A DNA stretch of 64,000 nucleotides from Vreelandella songnenensis. Lineage in GTDB: Bacteria > Pseudomonadota > Gammaproteobacteria > Pseudomonadales > Halomonadaceae. Within the stretch, counting starts at the first letter, position 1. Each line of letters opens with the position of its first letter. Below are positions 47,458 through 59,138 of the stretch, in pieces. Under the pieces are notes generated by a model that saw only the letters and a program-made list of their open reading frames with translations, did not search any database and was not told where the DNA came from. Position numbers and translations under genes: made by a program. The stretch spans positions 276,377 to 340,376 of the forward strand of contig NZ_PVTK01000003.1 of NCBI RefSeq assembly GCF_003002925.1, read 5' to 3'.

Positions 47458-48333
47458 ATGCCCAATCGGTGGCACGATCTGCTTGAGTTGACCAAGCCAG
47501 GCATCATCGGCGGCAATCTGATTGCCGCCCTTGGTGGCTACTTTCTCGCCGCACATGGTGAGTTCGACCTGGTGACGTTTGCCTCGGTCATGCTGGGGAT
47601 TGCACTGGTGATCGCGTCAGGCTGTGCGTGTAACAACGTGATTGACCGCGATATCGATGCACTGATGGCGCGTACGCGCCATCGCCCCCTGGTACGTGGC
47701 AGCGTGTCGATCACTCAGGCACTGGGTCTGTCTGCACTGCTGGGTATCAGCGGTGTGGTCTGCCTGGCGCTGGGTACCAACGGGTTGACCGTAGCACTGG
47801 CGGTGATTGGTTGGGGCGTTTATGTCGGGGTGTACAGCCTCTACATGAAACGCCACTCCGAGTACGGCACGGTCGTGGGCAGCCTTTCCGGCGCCATGCC
47901 GCCGGTCGTGGGTTACTGCGCGGTGACCGGTACCTTTGACAGCGGCGCGATCGTTCTGCTGCTGATCTTTTGCCTCTGGCAGATGCCGCACTCCTATGCG
48001 ATTGCGATTTTCCGCTATGCCGATTATCAGCGCGCCTCGATTCCGGTGCTGCCGGTGGTTCACGGCATCAAGCGGGCCAAGCACCATATCCTGGGTTACA
48101 TCGTGGCGTTCATTCCGGCGTCACTGGCCCTGGTGCTGGCAAGCCAGGCGGGTACCGGCTACCTGTGTGTTGCGCTGACCATGGGCGGCTACTGGCTGTA
48201 TCTCGCCATCTGCGGCTATCGCCTGGATGACGACGTACGCTGGGCCAAACGCGTCTTTGGTGTCTCGATTCTCACCATTACGGCGATGAGCCTGGTGATT
48301 GTGCTGGAATCCATGGTACCGATGTGGACCTGA
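47458..48333 (+). CDS. cyoE: Protoheme IX farnesyltransferase
   Basis: 291-residue UbiA-fold prenyltransferase making heme O for the oxidase. The two aspartate-rich motifs are NNVIDRDIDALMARTRHRPL (about 59) and a second charged loop near YADYQRASIPVLP (about 190). About nine membrane helices. The ATG at 47458 is 5 bp past the cyoD stop; the frame is open to 47410. It ends the cyo operon before a strong terminator. Confidence 0.95.
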   Translation: MPNRWHDLLELTKPGIIGGNLIAALGGYFLAAHGEFDLVTFASVMLGIALVIASGCACNNVIDRDIDALMARTRHRPLVRGSVSITQALGLSALLGISGVVCLALGTNGLTVALAVIGWGVYVGVYSLYMKRHSEYGTVVGSLSGAMPPVVGYCAVTGTFDSGAIVLLLIFCLWQMPHSYAIAIFRYADYQRASIPVLPVVHGIKRAKHHILGYIVAFIPASLALVLASQAGTGYLCVALTMGGYWLYLAICGYRLDDDVRWAKRVFGVSILTITAMSLVIVLESMVPMWT

Positions 48334-48363
48334 TCGATTCACGCCGCTAGGCGGTTGAATTGA

Positions 48364-48400
48364 AAAAAGCCCCGAGCAGCTTGGCTGTTCGGGGCTTTTT
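48364..48400. terminator. Bidirectional terminator between cyoE and pta
   Basis: Stem AAAAAGCCCCGAGCAG with its near-perfect complement around TTGG, with A- and T-runs on both sides. It serves the convergent cyo and ackA-pta transcripts. Confidence 0.95.
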
Positions 48401-48428
48401 CTTGCCTTGAATCCTTCTTTTCTGAACC

Positions 48429-50621
48429 TTACTTGCTGGCCATCGCTTCCCGCTGGCTTGCCTGAATGGCGGTCAGCGCAATGGTGTAGACGATGTCATC
48501 CACCAGCGCGCCACGGGAAAGGTCGTTAACCGGCTTGTTCAAACCTTGCAGCATGGGGCCCACACTCACCACGCGGGCGCTACGCTGCACCGCTTTATAG
48601 GTAGTGTTGCCGGTGTTGAGATCCGGGAACACGAATACCGTCGCCCGACCCGCTACCGGGGAATCCGGGGCTTTCTGCTTGCCCACGCTCTCAATCGCCG
48701 CCGCATCGTACTGAAGCGGGCCGTCGATCAGAAGATGTGGGGCGCGCTCCTTGGCAATGCGCGTGGCTTCACGCACTTTATCCACATCCGCACCCGTGCC
48801 GGAGTCGCCGGTGGAGTAGCTGATCATGGCTACCCGCGGCTCGATGCCAAACGCTTCGGCCGAACGTGCGCTTTGCAGAGCGATTTCGGCAAGCGTTTCG
48901 GCATCCGGGTCCGGGTTGACCGCGCAGTCACCGTATACCACCACCTGCTCCGGCAACAGCATGAAAAAGATCGACGATACCTGGTTGTACTCAGGCGCGG
49001 TCTTGATCAACTGAAACGCCGGGCGCACCGTATTGGCGGTGGTATGAATGGCGCCGGATACCAGGCCATCCACCTCATCGAGCTGGAGCATCATGGTGCC
49101 CAGCACCACGTTGTCCTGCAGCTGAGCTTCGGCGGTCAGCTCGTTGAGCTTGCCGCGCCGCCGCTCGACCATGGGGGCAATGTAGTGCGCGCGGGTGCTC
49201 TCCGGATCGATGATGGTCAGCTCATCCGGCAGGATCAGCCCGCGGTTACGGGCGATGTCCTCGATGGTCTCGCGGCTGCCCAGCAGCACGCAGTTGGCAA
49301 TGCCACGGCGCTGACAGATGATGGCCGCTTCCACGGTGCGCGGCTCGTCGCCTTCGGGCAGCACGATGCGCTTGCTCGCCTGCTGAGCCTGCTTGACCAG
49401 CTGATGGCGAAACGCCGATGGCGACAGGCGCCGCGTATAGCTATGGCTCAGGGTGGCTTTCAGCCACTCGAGATCCATGTGCGCCGCCACGTAGCGGGCG
49501 ACCTGCTCGGCGCGCTCGAAGTCATCGATGGGAATTTCGGTATTCAGTTCGCTCAAGTGCTGCGCAGTGGTCAGGCTGTCGGTTTCAACCGCCAGTACGG
49601 GCAGGCCGGTGCGCAGCGCCGGCCTGCACATCTCGATCATGTTGTCGTTGGGCAGAAAGCCATTGGTCAGCAGCACGCCGGCCAGCTGGGTGCCGTTCAT
49701 GGTGGCGAGTGCCGAGGCCAGTATCACGTCGTCGCGATCGCCGGAGGCCACCACCAGACTGCCCGGCGTAAAGATATGCAGCGCGTTGGCCGCGCTGCGC
49801 GCGCAGAGGCTGGTGGAAAGCACCCGGCGGCTGGCCGCTTCGCCTTCGTTCAACAACTTGGCATTGAGCGCGCGGGCCACATCCAGGGTGCGCGGGGCGG
49901 TCAGCGTTCTGCTTTGCGGCACGATGCCGATCAGGTGAAAGCTCTCCGTGGCGAGCGACGGCGAGTAGCGGCGCAGCTCATTCAGCACCGGCTCTTCAAG
50001 CTGAGGCTTGATGGTGCCGGGGGCGGCGGAAAGGTCATCTTCCTGGCCGTAGGGCAGGTTCTTCATGCGCATCAAAATGCCGCCCAGCGTACGCGCCGAG
50101 CTCACGCCGCCAAAGCTTCGCGCGTGCATGTCCAGCTCTTCGGCAAGGCGCTGGGGTTCGTTGAGATCTCCGGTGCCTACCAGAATGATGCGCGCATTCA
50201 AGGCGTGGGCCAGCTGGGCGTTGGTCTGGGTGGCGTAGGTGGTGTGCTGGGTAGGCACTACGCCTTCCACGACCACCAGGTCCAGCGCGTGGCTGTCGCG
50301 CTCGGCTTGCTGCACCACCTGGTCGAAAAGTTCGACCACGTTTTCCATCAGCTCATCGGTCTGGTCATCGCGCAGCAGGCGCTCCAGCCGGGCCTGGGAA
50401 ATCGGGGAGGGCGGGCGCTGGTTCAGAGTGCGCGATACCAGGGCCGTCGAGCGATCAAGCCCCGGGCCGTTCAGCTCATTTTGCATGAACGGCTTCAGGA
50501 AGCCGGCCTTGAGACCGATGGTATCCAGCGCCTGGATCAGCCCCAGGCAGGCGGAGGTCAAACCGGCGCCCACGCTGGTAGGCACCAGTAGAATGGCTTG
50601 CGGCTGGGTAGAGGTCGTCAT
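48429..50621 (-). CDS. pta: Phosphate acetyltransferase
   Basis: 730-residue long-form Pta converting acetyl-CoA and phosphate to acetyl phosphate. The N-terminal P-loop-like domain ([18 protein letters not shown], about 10-230) and the middle DRTGG domain are regulatory. The catalytic PTA_PTB domain (about 400-725) carries [14 protein letters not shown] and [16 protein letters not shown]. It starts inside the ackA stop with a 4-bp overlap, so the two are coupled. Confidence 0.96.
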   Translation of the reverse strand: MTTSTQPQAILLVPTSVGAGLTSACLGLIQALDTIGLKAGFLKPFMQNELNGPGLDRSTALVSRTLNQRPPSPISQARLERLLRDDQTDELMENVVELFDQVVQQAERDSHALDLVVVEGVVPTQHTTYATQTNAQLAHALNARIILVGTGDLNEPQRLAEELDMHARSFGGVSSARTLGGILMRMKNLPYGQEDDLSAAPGTIKPQLEEPVLNELRRYSPSLATESFHLIGIVPQSRTLTAPRTLDVARALNAKLLNEGEAASRRVLSTSLCARSAANALHIFTPGSLVVASGDRDDVILASALATMNGTQLAGVLLTNGFLPNDNMIEMCRPALRTGLPVLAVETDSLTTAQHLSELNTEIPIDDFERAEQVARYVAAHMDLEWLKATLSHSYTRRLSPSAFRHQLVKQAQQASKRIVLPEGDEPRTVEAAIICQRRGIANCVLLGSRETIEDIARNRGLILPDELTIIDPESTRAHYIAPMVERRRGKLNELTAEAQLQDNVVLGTMMLQLDEVDGLVSGAIHTTANTVRPAFQLIKTAPEYNQVSSIFFMLLPEQVVVYGDCAVNPDPDAETLAEIALQSARSAEAFGIEPRVAMISYSTGDSGTGADVDKVREATRIAKERAPHLLIDGPLQYDAAAIESVGKQKAPDSPVAGRATVFVFPDLNTGNTTYKAVQRSARVVSVGPMLQGLNKPVNDLSRGALVDDIVYTIALTAIQASQREAMASK

Positions 50622-51802
50622 GCCTGCACCTCCAGGCAGTGGCAGGTTTCCATCGCGATTCGGCCCTCTTCATCGGTAGGAATGACCCACACCTCAGGCC
50701 CCGTGTGCTGGTCGCTATCCAGCTTGCCTTCCTGGCCGCGAATCATCGCATCGTTGCGTATTTCGTTCAGGGCAAAACCGAAGTGGGGCAGCAGGCCGAC
50801 CACCCGACGGCGTACGATGGGCGAGTTCTCGCCGATGCCGCCAGTGAAGATTACCCCGTCCAGCGAGGGCAGGGCGCAGGAGAGGGCGGCGAGAGATTTG
50901 GCAATCCGGTAACAGAAGACATCCAGCGCCAGCATGGCGCCTTCGTGACCCTGCTCGGCGGCCTCCTCCACTTCCCGCATGTCGTTGGTCAGCCCGGAGA
51001 GGCCGAGAAGCCCGCTCTGCTTGTTGAGCACATCGTCGATTTTATCCAGCGACCAGCCAAGCTGGCGGTGCAGGTGGGCGTGAAGGCCCGGGTCCACATC
51101 TCCGCTGCGGGTACCCATCACCAGGCCTTCAAGCGGGGTAAGCCCCATACTGGTGTCCTGACTCTGATTGTTCCACACCGCGCAGGTGGAGCAGCCGTTG
51201 CCCAGGTGCGCCGTGAGCCAGCCGCCCGCGCCGCGGGCGCTGAGGGTCGCGGCGCGCTGGCTGACGAACGCATGGCTGGTGCCGTGAAAACCGTAGCGGC
51301 GAATGCCATGTTCGGCATACAGGCTTTCCGGCAGGGCGTAGCGGTACGCGGTGGGCGAAAGGCTCTGGTGAAAGGCGGTATCGAATACCGCCACCTGGGG
51401 AAGCTGGGGAAATACCTTCTGCGTGGCAGCGATACCGGCCAGATTGGCAGGGTTATGCAGCGGCGCCAGGGCAGCCGTGGCTTGAATGGCGCTGACGACG
51501 CTTGCATCGATCAGCGCGGCCTGGGTGAACTTTTCGCCCCCGTGAACGATGCGGTGGCCGATAGCCCCGGGCGTGCGGCCTTCCAGGCGCTCCAGAATCG
51601 CGCTCAGCGCCTGGGTGTGGTCGGCATTGGGCAGGGCCTGTTCAAACTTGTCACCGGCGCTGCTTTTTCCTTTGAGGCAGGCATCCGGGCTGCCCAGGCG
51701 CTCGGCAATACCGGCCAGGCGTGGCGCCTCGGGGTCAGTATCAATCAGCGCGTATTTGATGGAGGAGGAACCGCAGTTGATGACCAGCACCGGTACATTC
51801 AT
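50618..51802 (-). CDS. ackA: Acetate kinase
   Basis: 394-residue enzyme of the ASKHA fold that makes ATP and acetate from acetyl phosphate. Motifs: [12 protein letters not shown] at the N-terminus, [11 protein letters not shown] (about 82), [13 protein letters not shown] (about 172), [20 protein letters not shown] and [14 protein letters not shown] near 315. It is the first gene of ackA-pta, an overflow and acetate-assimilation module. No good ribosome site is seen at the ATG. Confidence 0.96.
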   Translation of the reverse strand: MNVPVLVINCGSSSIKYALIDTDPEAPRLAGIAERLGSPDACLKGKSSAGDKFEQALPNADHTQALSAILERLEGRTPGAIGHRIVHGGEKFTQAALIDASVVSAIQATAALAPLHNPANLAGIAATQKVFPQLPQVAVFDTAFHQSLSPTAYRYALPESLYAEHGIRRYGFHGTSHAFVSQRAATLSARGAGGWLTAHLGNGCSTCAVWNNQSQDTSMGLTPLEGLVMGTRSGDVDPGLHAHLHRQLGWSLDKIDDVLNKQSGLLGLSGLTNDMREVEEAAEQGHEGAMLALDVFCYRIAKSLAALSCALPSLDGVIFTGGIGENSPIVRRRVVGLLPHFGFALNEIRNDAMIRGQEGKLDSDQHTGPEVWVIPTDEEGRIAMETCHCLEVQA

Positions 51803-51954
51803 AGAAAGTGTCTGCCAGGAAAGTAGGGTTTAAGTTTGTACTTTAGTTTAACTAGCGGCAAGGGACATTAATGCACGTCAGTATTTGTTTAGCCTTCTAT
51901 GTACAATGCAGGCTTTCCTAGCCGTTTGTTGCTTTCAATAGCCGCCTGGTGCCT

Positions 51955-52875
51955 ATGTCCGAATCGTCCCTCTCCCGTTCGCTGCCCCGCCATCTGGCCA
52001 TTGCATTACTGCTCACCGTGGGCACCATGTTTGCGGCCAATCACGTCTCGGCGCGGCTGGCGTTTGATAACGGCACGGGGCTGCTGCTTGCCGTACTGAC
52101 GCGTTCGGGGCTGGCGTGTCTGATTCTTATCGTACTGATCACGGTGCAGAAAAAAAGCCTGTGGCTGCCGCGGGGTACCTGGCCCTGGCAACTGGCAGTG
52201 GGTCTTTTGATCACCATCCAAAGTGTGAGCCTCTATTCGGCGGTAGCGCGGCTGCCGGTGGTGATCGCGCTGCTGCTGGTGAATACCTTTCCCATTCAGC
52301 TGGCGCTATTGAGCTGGGCGCTTGGCGGGCCGCGGCCAACGCTGCGCAGCAGCCTGATCATGGGCACCATCCTGATAGGGCTTCTGATCGTGCTGGATAT
52401 TCCAGCCTGGGTAACCCGCGCGGATGGCATGGGGCCTGAGTGGCTTGCCGGCATCGTCTTCGGGCTGACCGCCGCGTTCGTGTTCGCCTGCGCGCTGTGG
52501 ATTACCGAGCACCGCCTGGCCCAGGTGGGCAGCACGCTGCGCAGCCTGTTGACCATGCAGACCGTATTTTTTGCCATGGTAATAGGCGGCATTCTCGGCG
52601 TGGTGCCAGGCGGCATGAGCCTGCCGGATAACAGCCAGGGCTGGATAGGCCTTGGGCTGCTGGCGCTCTTGTACGCTACCGGGTTCTCGACGCTGTTCAT
52701 CTTCGTGCCGCGCCTGAACATGGCGCGCAATGCGCCGGTCATGAATATCGAGCCGGTGGCGTCTCTGGTGATCGGCTACTTCGTGCTTGGCCAGATGCTG
52801 AGTCTTGGCCAACTGGTAGGTGGCGCCATGGTCGTGAGTGGTATTGTCGCACTCAGCGTGTCTCGGCAGCAGTAA
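51955..52875 (+). CDS. DMT (EamA) family transporter
   Basis: 306-residue drug/metabolite transporter with ten membrane helices in two EamA repeats (about 10-140 and 155-300). The second repeat shows the usual end pattern NMARNAPVMNIEPVASLVIGYFVLGQMLSLGQLVGGAMVVSGIVAL. The ATG at 51955 is used; a GTG two codons earlier (51949) is equally possible. Substrate unknown. It is divergent from ackA and followed by an outer-membrane barrel gene at a 77-bp spacing. Confidence 0.88.
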   Translation: MSESSLSRSLPRHLAIALLLTVGTMFAANHVSARLAFDNGTGLLLAVLTRSGLACLILIVLITVQKKSLWLPRGTWPWQLAVGLLITIQSVSLYSAVARLPVVIALLLVNTFPIQLALLSWALGGPRPTLRSSLIMGTILIGLLIVLDIPAWVTRADGMGPEWLAGIVFGLTAAFVFACALWITEHRLAQVGSTLRSLLTMQTVFFAMVIGGILGVVPGGMSLPDNSQGWIGLGLLALLYATGFSTLFIFVPRLNMARNAPVMNIEPVASLVIGYFVLGQMLSLGQLVGGAMVVSGIVALSVSRQQ

Positions 52876-52952
52876 CAGTTGCGTTCTTTTCAGGGATCGA
52901 CCACAATAGATTTTTGTAAGGAAACACTGTTTTTTAACTGAGGTTCAATGCT

Positions 52953-53462
52953 ATGAAGATGACTGTATCATCACTCTCCGCTGCGGCACTTCTGGTAGGC
53001 GCCAGCGTATTTGCGGCATCGGCACAGGCTCAGCAAGCATTTGGTTACCCGGAAGGTTATGTGGCGGGCGATGCCATGTTCTGGAGCCTGGACCCGGACC
53101 GCGGTTCATCGCGCGATGACGTAGGCCTGCGCCTGCGCGGCGGTGCGCAGTTCAACGACTACTTCGCCCTTGAAGGTCACCTGGGTACCGGTGGTTCTGA
53201 CGGCGGCGCCGAGCTCGACTACCTGATTGGCGCCTACGCCAAGGGTATTGCACCGATCACTCCCACGGCGCGCGTGTACGGCCTGGTGGGCATGACCGAG
53301 GTGGATTTCGACCTCGACCGTGAAAGTGGCTTCTCCTACGGCGCTGGCGGCGAGATCGACGTGGCCAACAACCTGTCCATCAGCGCGGACTACATGCGCT
53401 ACCTGGATAAATCAGCCTACGATTTCGACGCGGCGAGCGTTGGCTTGCGCTACCGCTTCTAA
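52953..53462 (+). CDS. Outer-membrane beta-barrel protein
   Basis: 169 residues with a signal peptide (cleavage near ASAQA-QQA). The mature 143 residues form an eight-strand OmpA/OmpW-type pattern (DDVGLRLRGGAQFNDYFALEGHLGTGGSDG, then VYGLVGMTEVDFDL) and end GLRYRF with a terminal phenylalanine, the barrel-assembly signal. Function unknown; small barrels of this kind are often structural or stress-related. Followed by a strong terminator. Confidence 0.88.
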   Translation: MKMTVSSLSAAALLVGASVFAASAQAQQAFGYPEGYVAGDAMFWSLDPDRGSSRDDVGLRLRGGAQFNDYFALEGHLGTGGSDGGAELDYLIGAYAKGIAPITPTARVYGLVGMTEVDFDLDRESGFSYGAGGEIDVANNLSISADYMRYLDKSAYDFDAASVGLRYRF

Positions 53463-53491
53463 CGGGTAACGCCAAGCGTTCATGGCAGCAC

Positions 53492-53522
53492 AACCCCAGG
53501 GCATACGCCCTGGGGTTTTTTA
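53492..53522 (+). terminator. Intrinsic terminator after the beta-barrel gene
   Basis: Stem AACCCCAGGGC/GCCCTGGGGTT around ATAC, followed by a T-run. Confidence 0.95.
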
Positions 53523-53681
53523 TGCCTGACGGTTGAGTCAATGCGGCTCAGAGGTCAATACGCTTCAGAGGGATTATTGTTAGCTTGCTAATTGTTTGTT
53601 AGACTAAAGTATTCAATTGCACCTGCGCCTGTAAAAGCGCCCGTGGCTTCAAGGCCACGCGAGATAACGAGTGAAATCCCC

Positions 53682-54743
53682 ATGTCTCCTGATCAACGCT
53701 TTGCCCGCTGGGTAAAAGTGGCGCTGGCCGCTTTTGCTCTTTTGTTTGTCTACTTCCTGATTGCCGATAGCTTCATGCCCATGACGCCTGAAGCGCGAGT
53801 GATGCGCCCTGTAACGCGCATTGCCCCGGAGCTTAGTGCGCCGGTCAGCGAAGTAGTGGTTCGCGACCATCAACAGGTCGCCAAAGGCGATGTGCTGTTT
53901 CGCCTCGATGCCGAGCCCTTCGAAATTGCGCTGGAGCAGGCAAGGCTTGAGCGGGAGCAGGCGCAGCGCGAAAATACTCGCCTTGAAGCCGAGCTTGCCG
54001 CCGCCCGCGCCGTGCTGGCCTCTGCCCAGGCAACTGCCGAAGAGCGCGCCGGCGAGCGCCGCCGTGGCGAAGCGTTGATCGGCCGGCAGAGCATTTCCCG
54101 CCAGCAGTACGACCAGCAGGTAGCGGCGGAGCATACCGCCCAGGCAGAAGTGGCTTCCGCGCGCGCCAAGATCGAAAGCCTGGAAGTACAGCTGGGCGAA
54201 GAAGGCGACACCAATCTGCGCCTGCGCCAGGCGGATATCGCGCTGGACAAGGCCCGGCTCGACGTTGCCCGCACCGAGGTACGCGCGGTCGAAGCGGGGC
54301 AGGTCACCAATCTTCAACTGCAGCCCGGTGACTACGTGCAAGCTGGCCAGCCGGTGATTGCTCTGGTCAGCCAGCGCGTGGATATCATCGCTGACTTCCG
54401 CGAGAAGAGTCTGCGCCATGTGCAGCCAGGCGACGAGGCGGCAGTGGTCTTCGACGCCTGGCCCGGGCATATCTTTGAAGGGCGGGTAAGCGCTTTTGAC
54501 GCCGGGGTACGCGAAGGCCAGCTGGCCGCCGATGGGCAGCTGGCGGATATTCCGACCTCTGACCGCTGGGTGCGCGATGCCCAGCGCCTGCGTATTCATA
54601 TCGCGCTCGCTGAGCCGCTGTTGGCCGCGCCCCCCAGCGGCGCCCGCGCCACGGTGCAGCTGCTGCCCGGCGAGCACCTGCTGGCTCACCCGTTTGCCTG
54701 GCTGCAAACCCACCTGATCAGCTGGCTGCACTATGTCTATTAA
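53682..54743 (+). CDS. HlyD family membrane-fusion protein
   Basis: 353-residue periplasmic adaptor from the ATG at 53682; the frame is open to 53592. One N-terminal membrane helix (ALAAFALLFVYFLIADSF, about 14-31), a split biotinyl-lipoyl domain (APELSAPVSEVVVRDHQQVAKGDVLFRLD), a long coiled coil rich in A, E, R and Q (about 90-200), and a beta-barrel. It resembles AaeA/EmrA-type fusion proteins. The next gene (DUF2955) overlaps it by 11 bp, so the two proteins are likely partners in an exporter. A hairpin (CGTGGC/GCCACG, 53642-53659) lies in its leader. Confidence 0.9.
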   Translation: MSPDQRFARWVKVALAAFALLFVYFLIADSFMPMTPEARVMRPVTRIAPELSAPVSEVVVRDHQQVAKGDVLFRLDAEPFEIALEQARLEREQAQRENTRLEAELAAARAVLASAQATAEERAGERRRGEALIGRQSISRQQYDQQVAAEHTAQAEVASARAKIESLEVQLGEEGDTNLRLRQADIALDKARLDVARTEVRAVEAGQVTNLQLQPGDYVQAGQPVIALVSQRVDIIADFREKSLRHVQPGDEAAVVFDAWPGHIFEGRVSAFDAGVREGQLAADGQLADIPTSDRWVRDAQRLRIHIALAEPLLAAPPSGARATVQLLPGEHLLAHPFAWLQTHLISWLHYVY

Positions 54744-55794
54744 GGCCAGGCCTGTGCCGGAGGCTCACGCCCATCCGGGGCTGAGTGAAAACGGCCTGCG
54801 CCAGTGCCTGCGCGTGGCCGGGGGTGGCACGCTGGGATTTGTCATCAGCCAGGTAATGGGCTGGAACTACGGCGTCTTCTTTACCGTGTTTCCGATGTTT
54901 CTGCTCGGCATGGTGCCAATCCTGAACGCCAGCATCGTTCGCCAGTTTCTTGCCAACGTCTCTTTCAACGCGCTGGAAGTCAGCCTGGTGGTGGGGCTCT
55001 TGAAGCATATGCCGGTGGTCATGACGCTGGTGGTGCTGTGCATGTTTCTGTTCCGCTTCAACCTGATGGCCAGGGGCCCGCTGTTTCTGTTCGGGGCCAA
55101 CGGGGTGCTTACCCTCAGCATCCTGCTGCATTTTGCAAGCTACCCGGGGGTCGATCTAAGCGATCTTCTGGCTTCCAACTTCGTGGCAAGCGTACTGGCG
55201 GTGTTTATTGCCATGCTGATGCACACGCTGTTTCCCGACGTGGAACCCCGCGAGCCACCGCCCAGAGCCGCCAAGCCCCAGGCGCAGATACGTCACGAGA
55301 CGCTGATCGGCGGCATCACCGCCACGCTCTCGTTCATCGTCTTTCAGGTATTCGATTTGCAGGGTTCGCTTTCCGCGCAGATGGCGACCATTCTGGTGCT
55401 GTTTGCCATGGGCTATGCCGGTGCTCGGGTGTCGGCGCGCAAACGCGCCATCGGCACGCTGTTGGGCTGCAATCTCGCGCTGGTCATGCAACTTTTACTG
55501 TATACCCAAAGCAATCATTTCCTGCTGGTCATCATGCTTTACTGGCTGGGGCTTTTGCTGTTTGGCCGCGAGCATATCAAGGAAGGCGGCGGCTCGGGCA
55601 TCGGCTTTGGCGGGCTGACGACGCTGGGGATTCTGTTTGGTCAATCGCTCGGCCCCAGTCAGGATTTAGTCTACAGCGCGCTGTACCGCTTCTCTTCCAT
55701 GAGCGTGGCGCTGGTGGCAACGCTTCTCGTGATGGCGTGCCTGCATGCGCTGCTCGATAGTTGGGCGCCAACAAAAATATCTGCAACAAATTGA
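54733..55794 (+). CDS. DUF2955 domain inner-membrane protein
   Basis: 353-residue membrane protein with two repeats of about five helices separated by a cytoplasmic linker near 165-190 (PDVEPREPPPRAAKPQAQ). The first repeat starts LRQCLRVAGGGTLGFVISQVMGWNYGVFFTVFPMF. The fold is like the FUSC/AaeB aromatic-acid exporter group. The 11-bp overlap with the HlyD gene indicates an efflux pair similar in design to AaeAB. Substrate unknown; no regulator is adjacent. Confidence 0.87.
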   Translation: MSIKARPVPEAHAHPGLSENGLRQCLRVAGGGTLGFVISQVMGWNYGVFFTVFPMFLLGMVPILNASIVRQFLANVSFNALEVSLVVGLLKHMPVVMTLVVLCMFLFRFNLMARGPLFLFGANGVLTLSILLHFASYPGVDLSDLLASNFVASVLAVFIAMLMHTLFPDVEPREPPPRAAKPQAQIRHETLIGGITATLSFIVFQVFDLQGSLSAQMATILVLFAMGYAGARVSARKRAIGTLLGCNLALVMQLLLYTQSNHFLLVIMLYWLGLLLFGREHIKEGGGSGIGFGGLTTLGILFGQSLGPSQDLVYSALYRFSSMSVALVATLLVMACLHALLDSWAPTKISATN

Positions 55795-55901
55795 GGAAAC
55801 TTTTTCTAAAAGGGCTACTCTGATATTGCAGATGTGATGTGAAAGACATGAGTCACGTAACACGCAGCATGTTTCCTACTAACGGATTAGAGGTGTATGT
55901 C

Positions 55902-56078
55902 ATGAGTGGAAAAGACGATAAAGCGAAAGGCGCAGCTAACAAGGCCGCTGGTAAAGTCAAAGAAGCCGCTGGTAAAGTAACCGGCAGCGAAAAGACCGAA
56001 GCCAAGGGCAAAGCCCAGCAGGTAAAAGGCGAAGGCCAGAAAGCTAAAGGCGATGTTAAAGAAAGCCTCAAGAAGTAA
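55902..56078 (+). CDS. CsbD-like small stress protein
   Basis: 58-residue, very lysine- and alanine-rich protein (MSGKDDKAKGAANKAAGK) with 11-residue-like repeats AAGKVKEAAGKVTG. The start at 55902 has AGAGGTGTATGT upstream; the frame is open to 55839. Such helical, highly soluble proteins resemble CsbD and LEA-like desiccation or osmotic proteins. A strong terminator follows directly. Confidence 0.85.
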   Translation: MSGKDDKAKGAANKAAGKVKEAAGKVTGSEKTEAKGKAQQVKGEGQKAKGDVKESLKK

Positions 56079-56106
56079 GCTTTCGACCGTAGCGTAACAC
56101 GTCGAC

Positions 56107-56130
56107 AACAGGGGCCTTCGGGCCCCTGTT
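56107..56130. terminator. Intrinsic terminator
   Basis: Stem AACAGGGGCC/GGCCCCTGTT with a TTCG tetraloop, followed by TTGTGTTT on the plus strand. It separates the CsbD-like gene from the convergent thiC. Confidence 0.93.
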
Positions 56131-56167
56131 TGTGTTTATGGTTTCGTGTTTTTAAACTTTCTGTTGT

Positions 56168-58081
<1,914 letters not shown>

Positions 58082-58104
58082 TTATGGTTATCGTTAGGGT
58101 TGCG

Positions 58105-58773
58105 CTAGTCGGTCAGGTCCAGGCCCATCTGCCAGAAGTCGATCTCCAGGCGCGTGGCACCGCGAAATATCTTCGTAAGCTCTGCAAAGCGCGCCGGGGT
58201 GACATCGGCCAGGCGCGTATTCAGCCACTCAAGCTCCGCGCGCATCGCCGCCTGAAATTCCTCGCCTTCGTACATGGCAATCCAGGCGTCATACGCGTTA
58301 TCGCCGCCGCGCACGGTAGTGTTCTGAGCGTTCAGCCAGTTGGCAATTTCGCCGTAGCCCACCAGGCAAGGGGCTAGCGCCACGTGCAAATCAAGCAGGT
58401 CACCGCGGCTTCCGGTATCCAGCACGTAGCGGGTGTAGGCCATGGTAGCGCGAGCTTCAGGCAGCGTTGCAAGCTCCGCTTCCGAAATGCCCCATTCGCG
58501 GCAAAAGCCGATATGCAGCCCAAGCTCCACATCCACGATCGCCTTCATACCCTCATGGGCCTGGCGCAGGTCGGCAAGGGTCGGGCTCTTGTAGGCCGCC
58601 AGCGCGTAGGCACGGGCAAAGTGAATCAGAAACAGATAATCCTGCTTCAGGTAGTGGCGAAAGGCGTCTTCAGGAAGGGTGGCGGTGCCCAATTGGCGCA
58701 CGAAGTCGTGCTCGATATAAGCGCGCCAATCATCCTGGCAAGCGGTGGTAAGGTCGGTGAAGCAGTAGCCCAT
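58105..58773 (-). CDS. tenA: Thiaminase II / TenA family protein
   Basis: 222-residue helical enzyme that hydrolyses aminopyrimidines from degraded thiamine to recover the HMP pyrimidine. The active-site region is ALAPCLVGYGEIANWL with the catalytic cysteine near residue 133. GGAGG precedes the ATG. Placing tenA first in a thiC operon links salvage and new synthesis of the same intermediate. The riboswitch lies 96 bp upstream of its start. Confidence 0.94.
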   Translation of the reverse strand: MGYCFTDLTTACQDDWRAYIEHDFVRQLGTATLPEDAFRHYLKQDYLFLIHFARAYALAAYKSPTLADLRQAHEGMKAIVDVELGLHIGFCREWGISEAELATLPEARATMAYTRYVLDTGSRGDLLDLHVALAPCLVGYGEIANWLNAQNTTVRGGDNAYDAWIAMYEGEEFQAAMRAELEWLNTRLADVTPARFAELTKIFRGATRLEIDFWQMGLDLTD

Positions 58774-58868
58774 ACATCCTCCGGGAGTAGAGATCCGAAG
58801 GGCAGGCGAGAAGATCGAGGGAGTGGCGCAAGGCAGGCGTGAAATGCACAGAGATAGCCCGCGCCATC

Positions 58869-59004
58869 GCTTGATCCCTACGCCGGTACCCGCGCTTTTC
58901 CAATAAGCGCATTAGCCGGATCAGGTTCAGCGGGACCAGCGCTTGGCAGCGAAAATGCTCGCCCTGCACCATCTCAGCCGGATATCACCGGCACCCCGTC
59001 AAGC
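58869..59004 (-). promoter_or_regulatory. TPP riboswitch (THI element) with enlarged P5 loop
   Basis: On the minus strand the conserved parts appear in order: GGGGTGCC, GGCTGAGA, CCCGCTGAACCTGATCCGG, CTAAT and CCGGCGTAGGGA. P1 pairs GCTTGA (58999-59004) with TCAAGC (58869-58874). Between CTAATG and CCGG, where L5 normally closes within a few bases, an extra hairpin GCGCTT/AAGCGC is inserted. A P3a-like arm follows GGCTGAGA. TPP binding would repress tenA-thiC. Confidence 0.93.
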
Positions 59005-59017
59005 AAGTAGTTTGGCG

Positions 59018-59046
59018 AGTCTAGGATGGGCTGAAAGGAGATGCAA
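59018..59046 (-). promoter_or_regulatory. Sigma70 promoter of the tenA-thiC operon
   Basis: On the minus strand TTGCAT (59041-59046) and TAGACT (59018-59023) are separated by exactly 17 bp. The expected start of transcription falls just before P1 of the riboswitch, which supports both calls. Confidence 0.75.
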
Positions 59047-59138
59047 GAGGGCATTTGAAGGCACTGCGTGTTAGTTTTAATTCGATGCTGTCCTCAGGGG
59101 GCGCCCCATAAGCGTAAAGCGATCCGGGAACACCGACA

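Noticed and set aside
48546..50591. Very long open frame (about 680 codons) on the plus strand opposite pta
   Set aside because: It mirrors the coding strand of pta in GC-rich DNA, has a composition rich in H, R, G and Q, and resembles no family.
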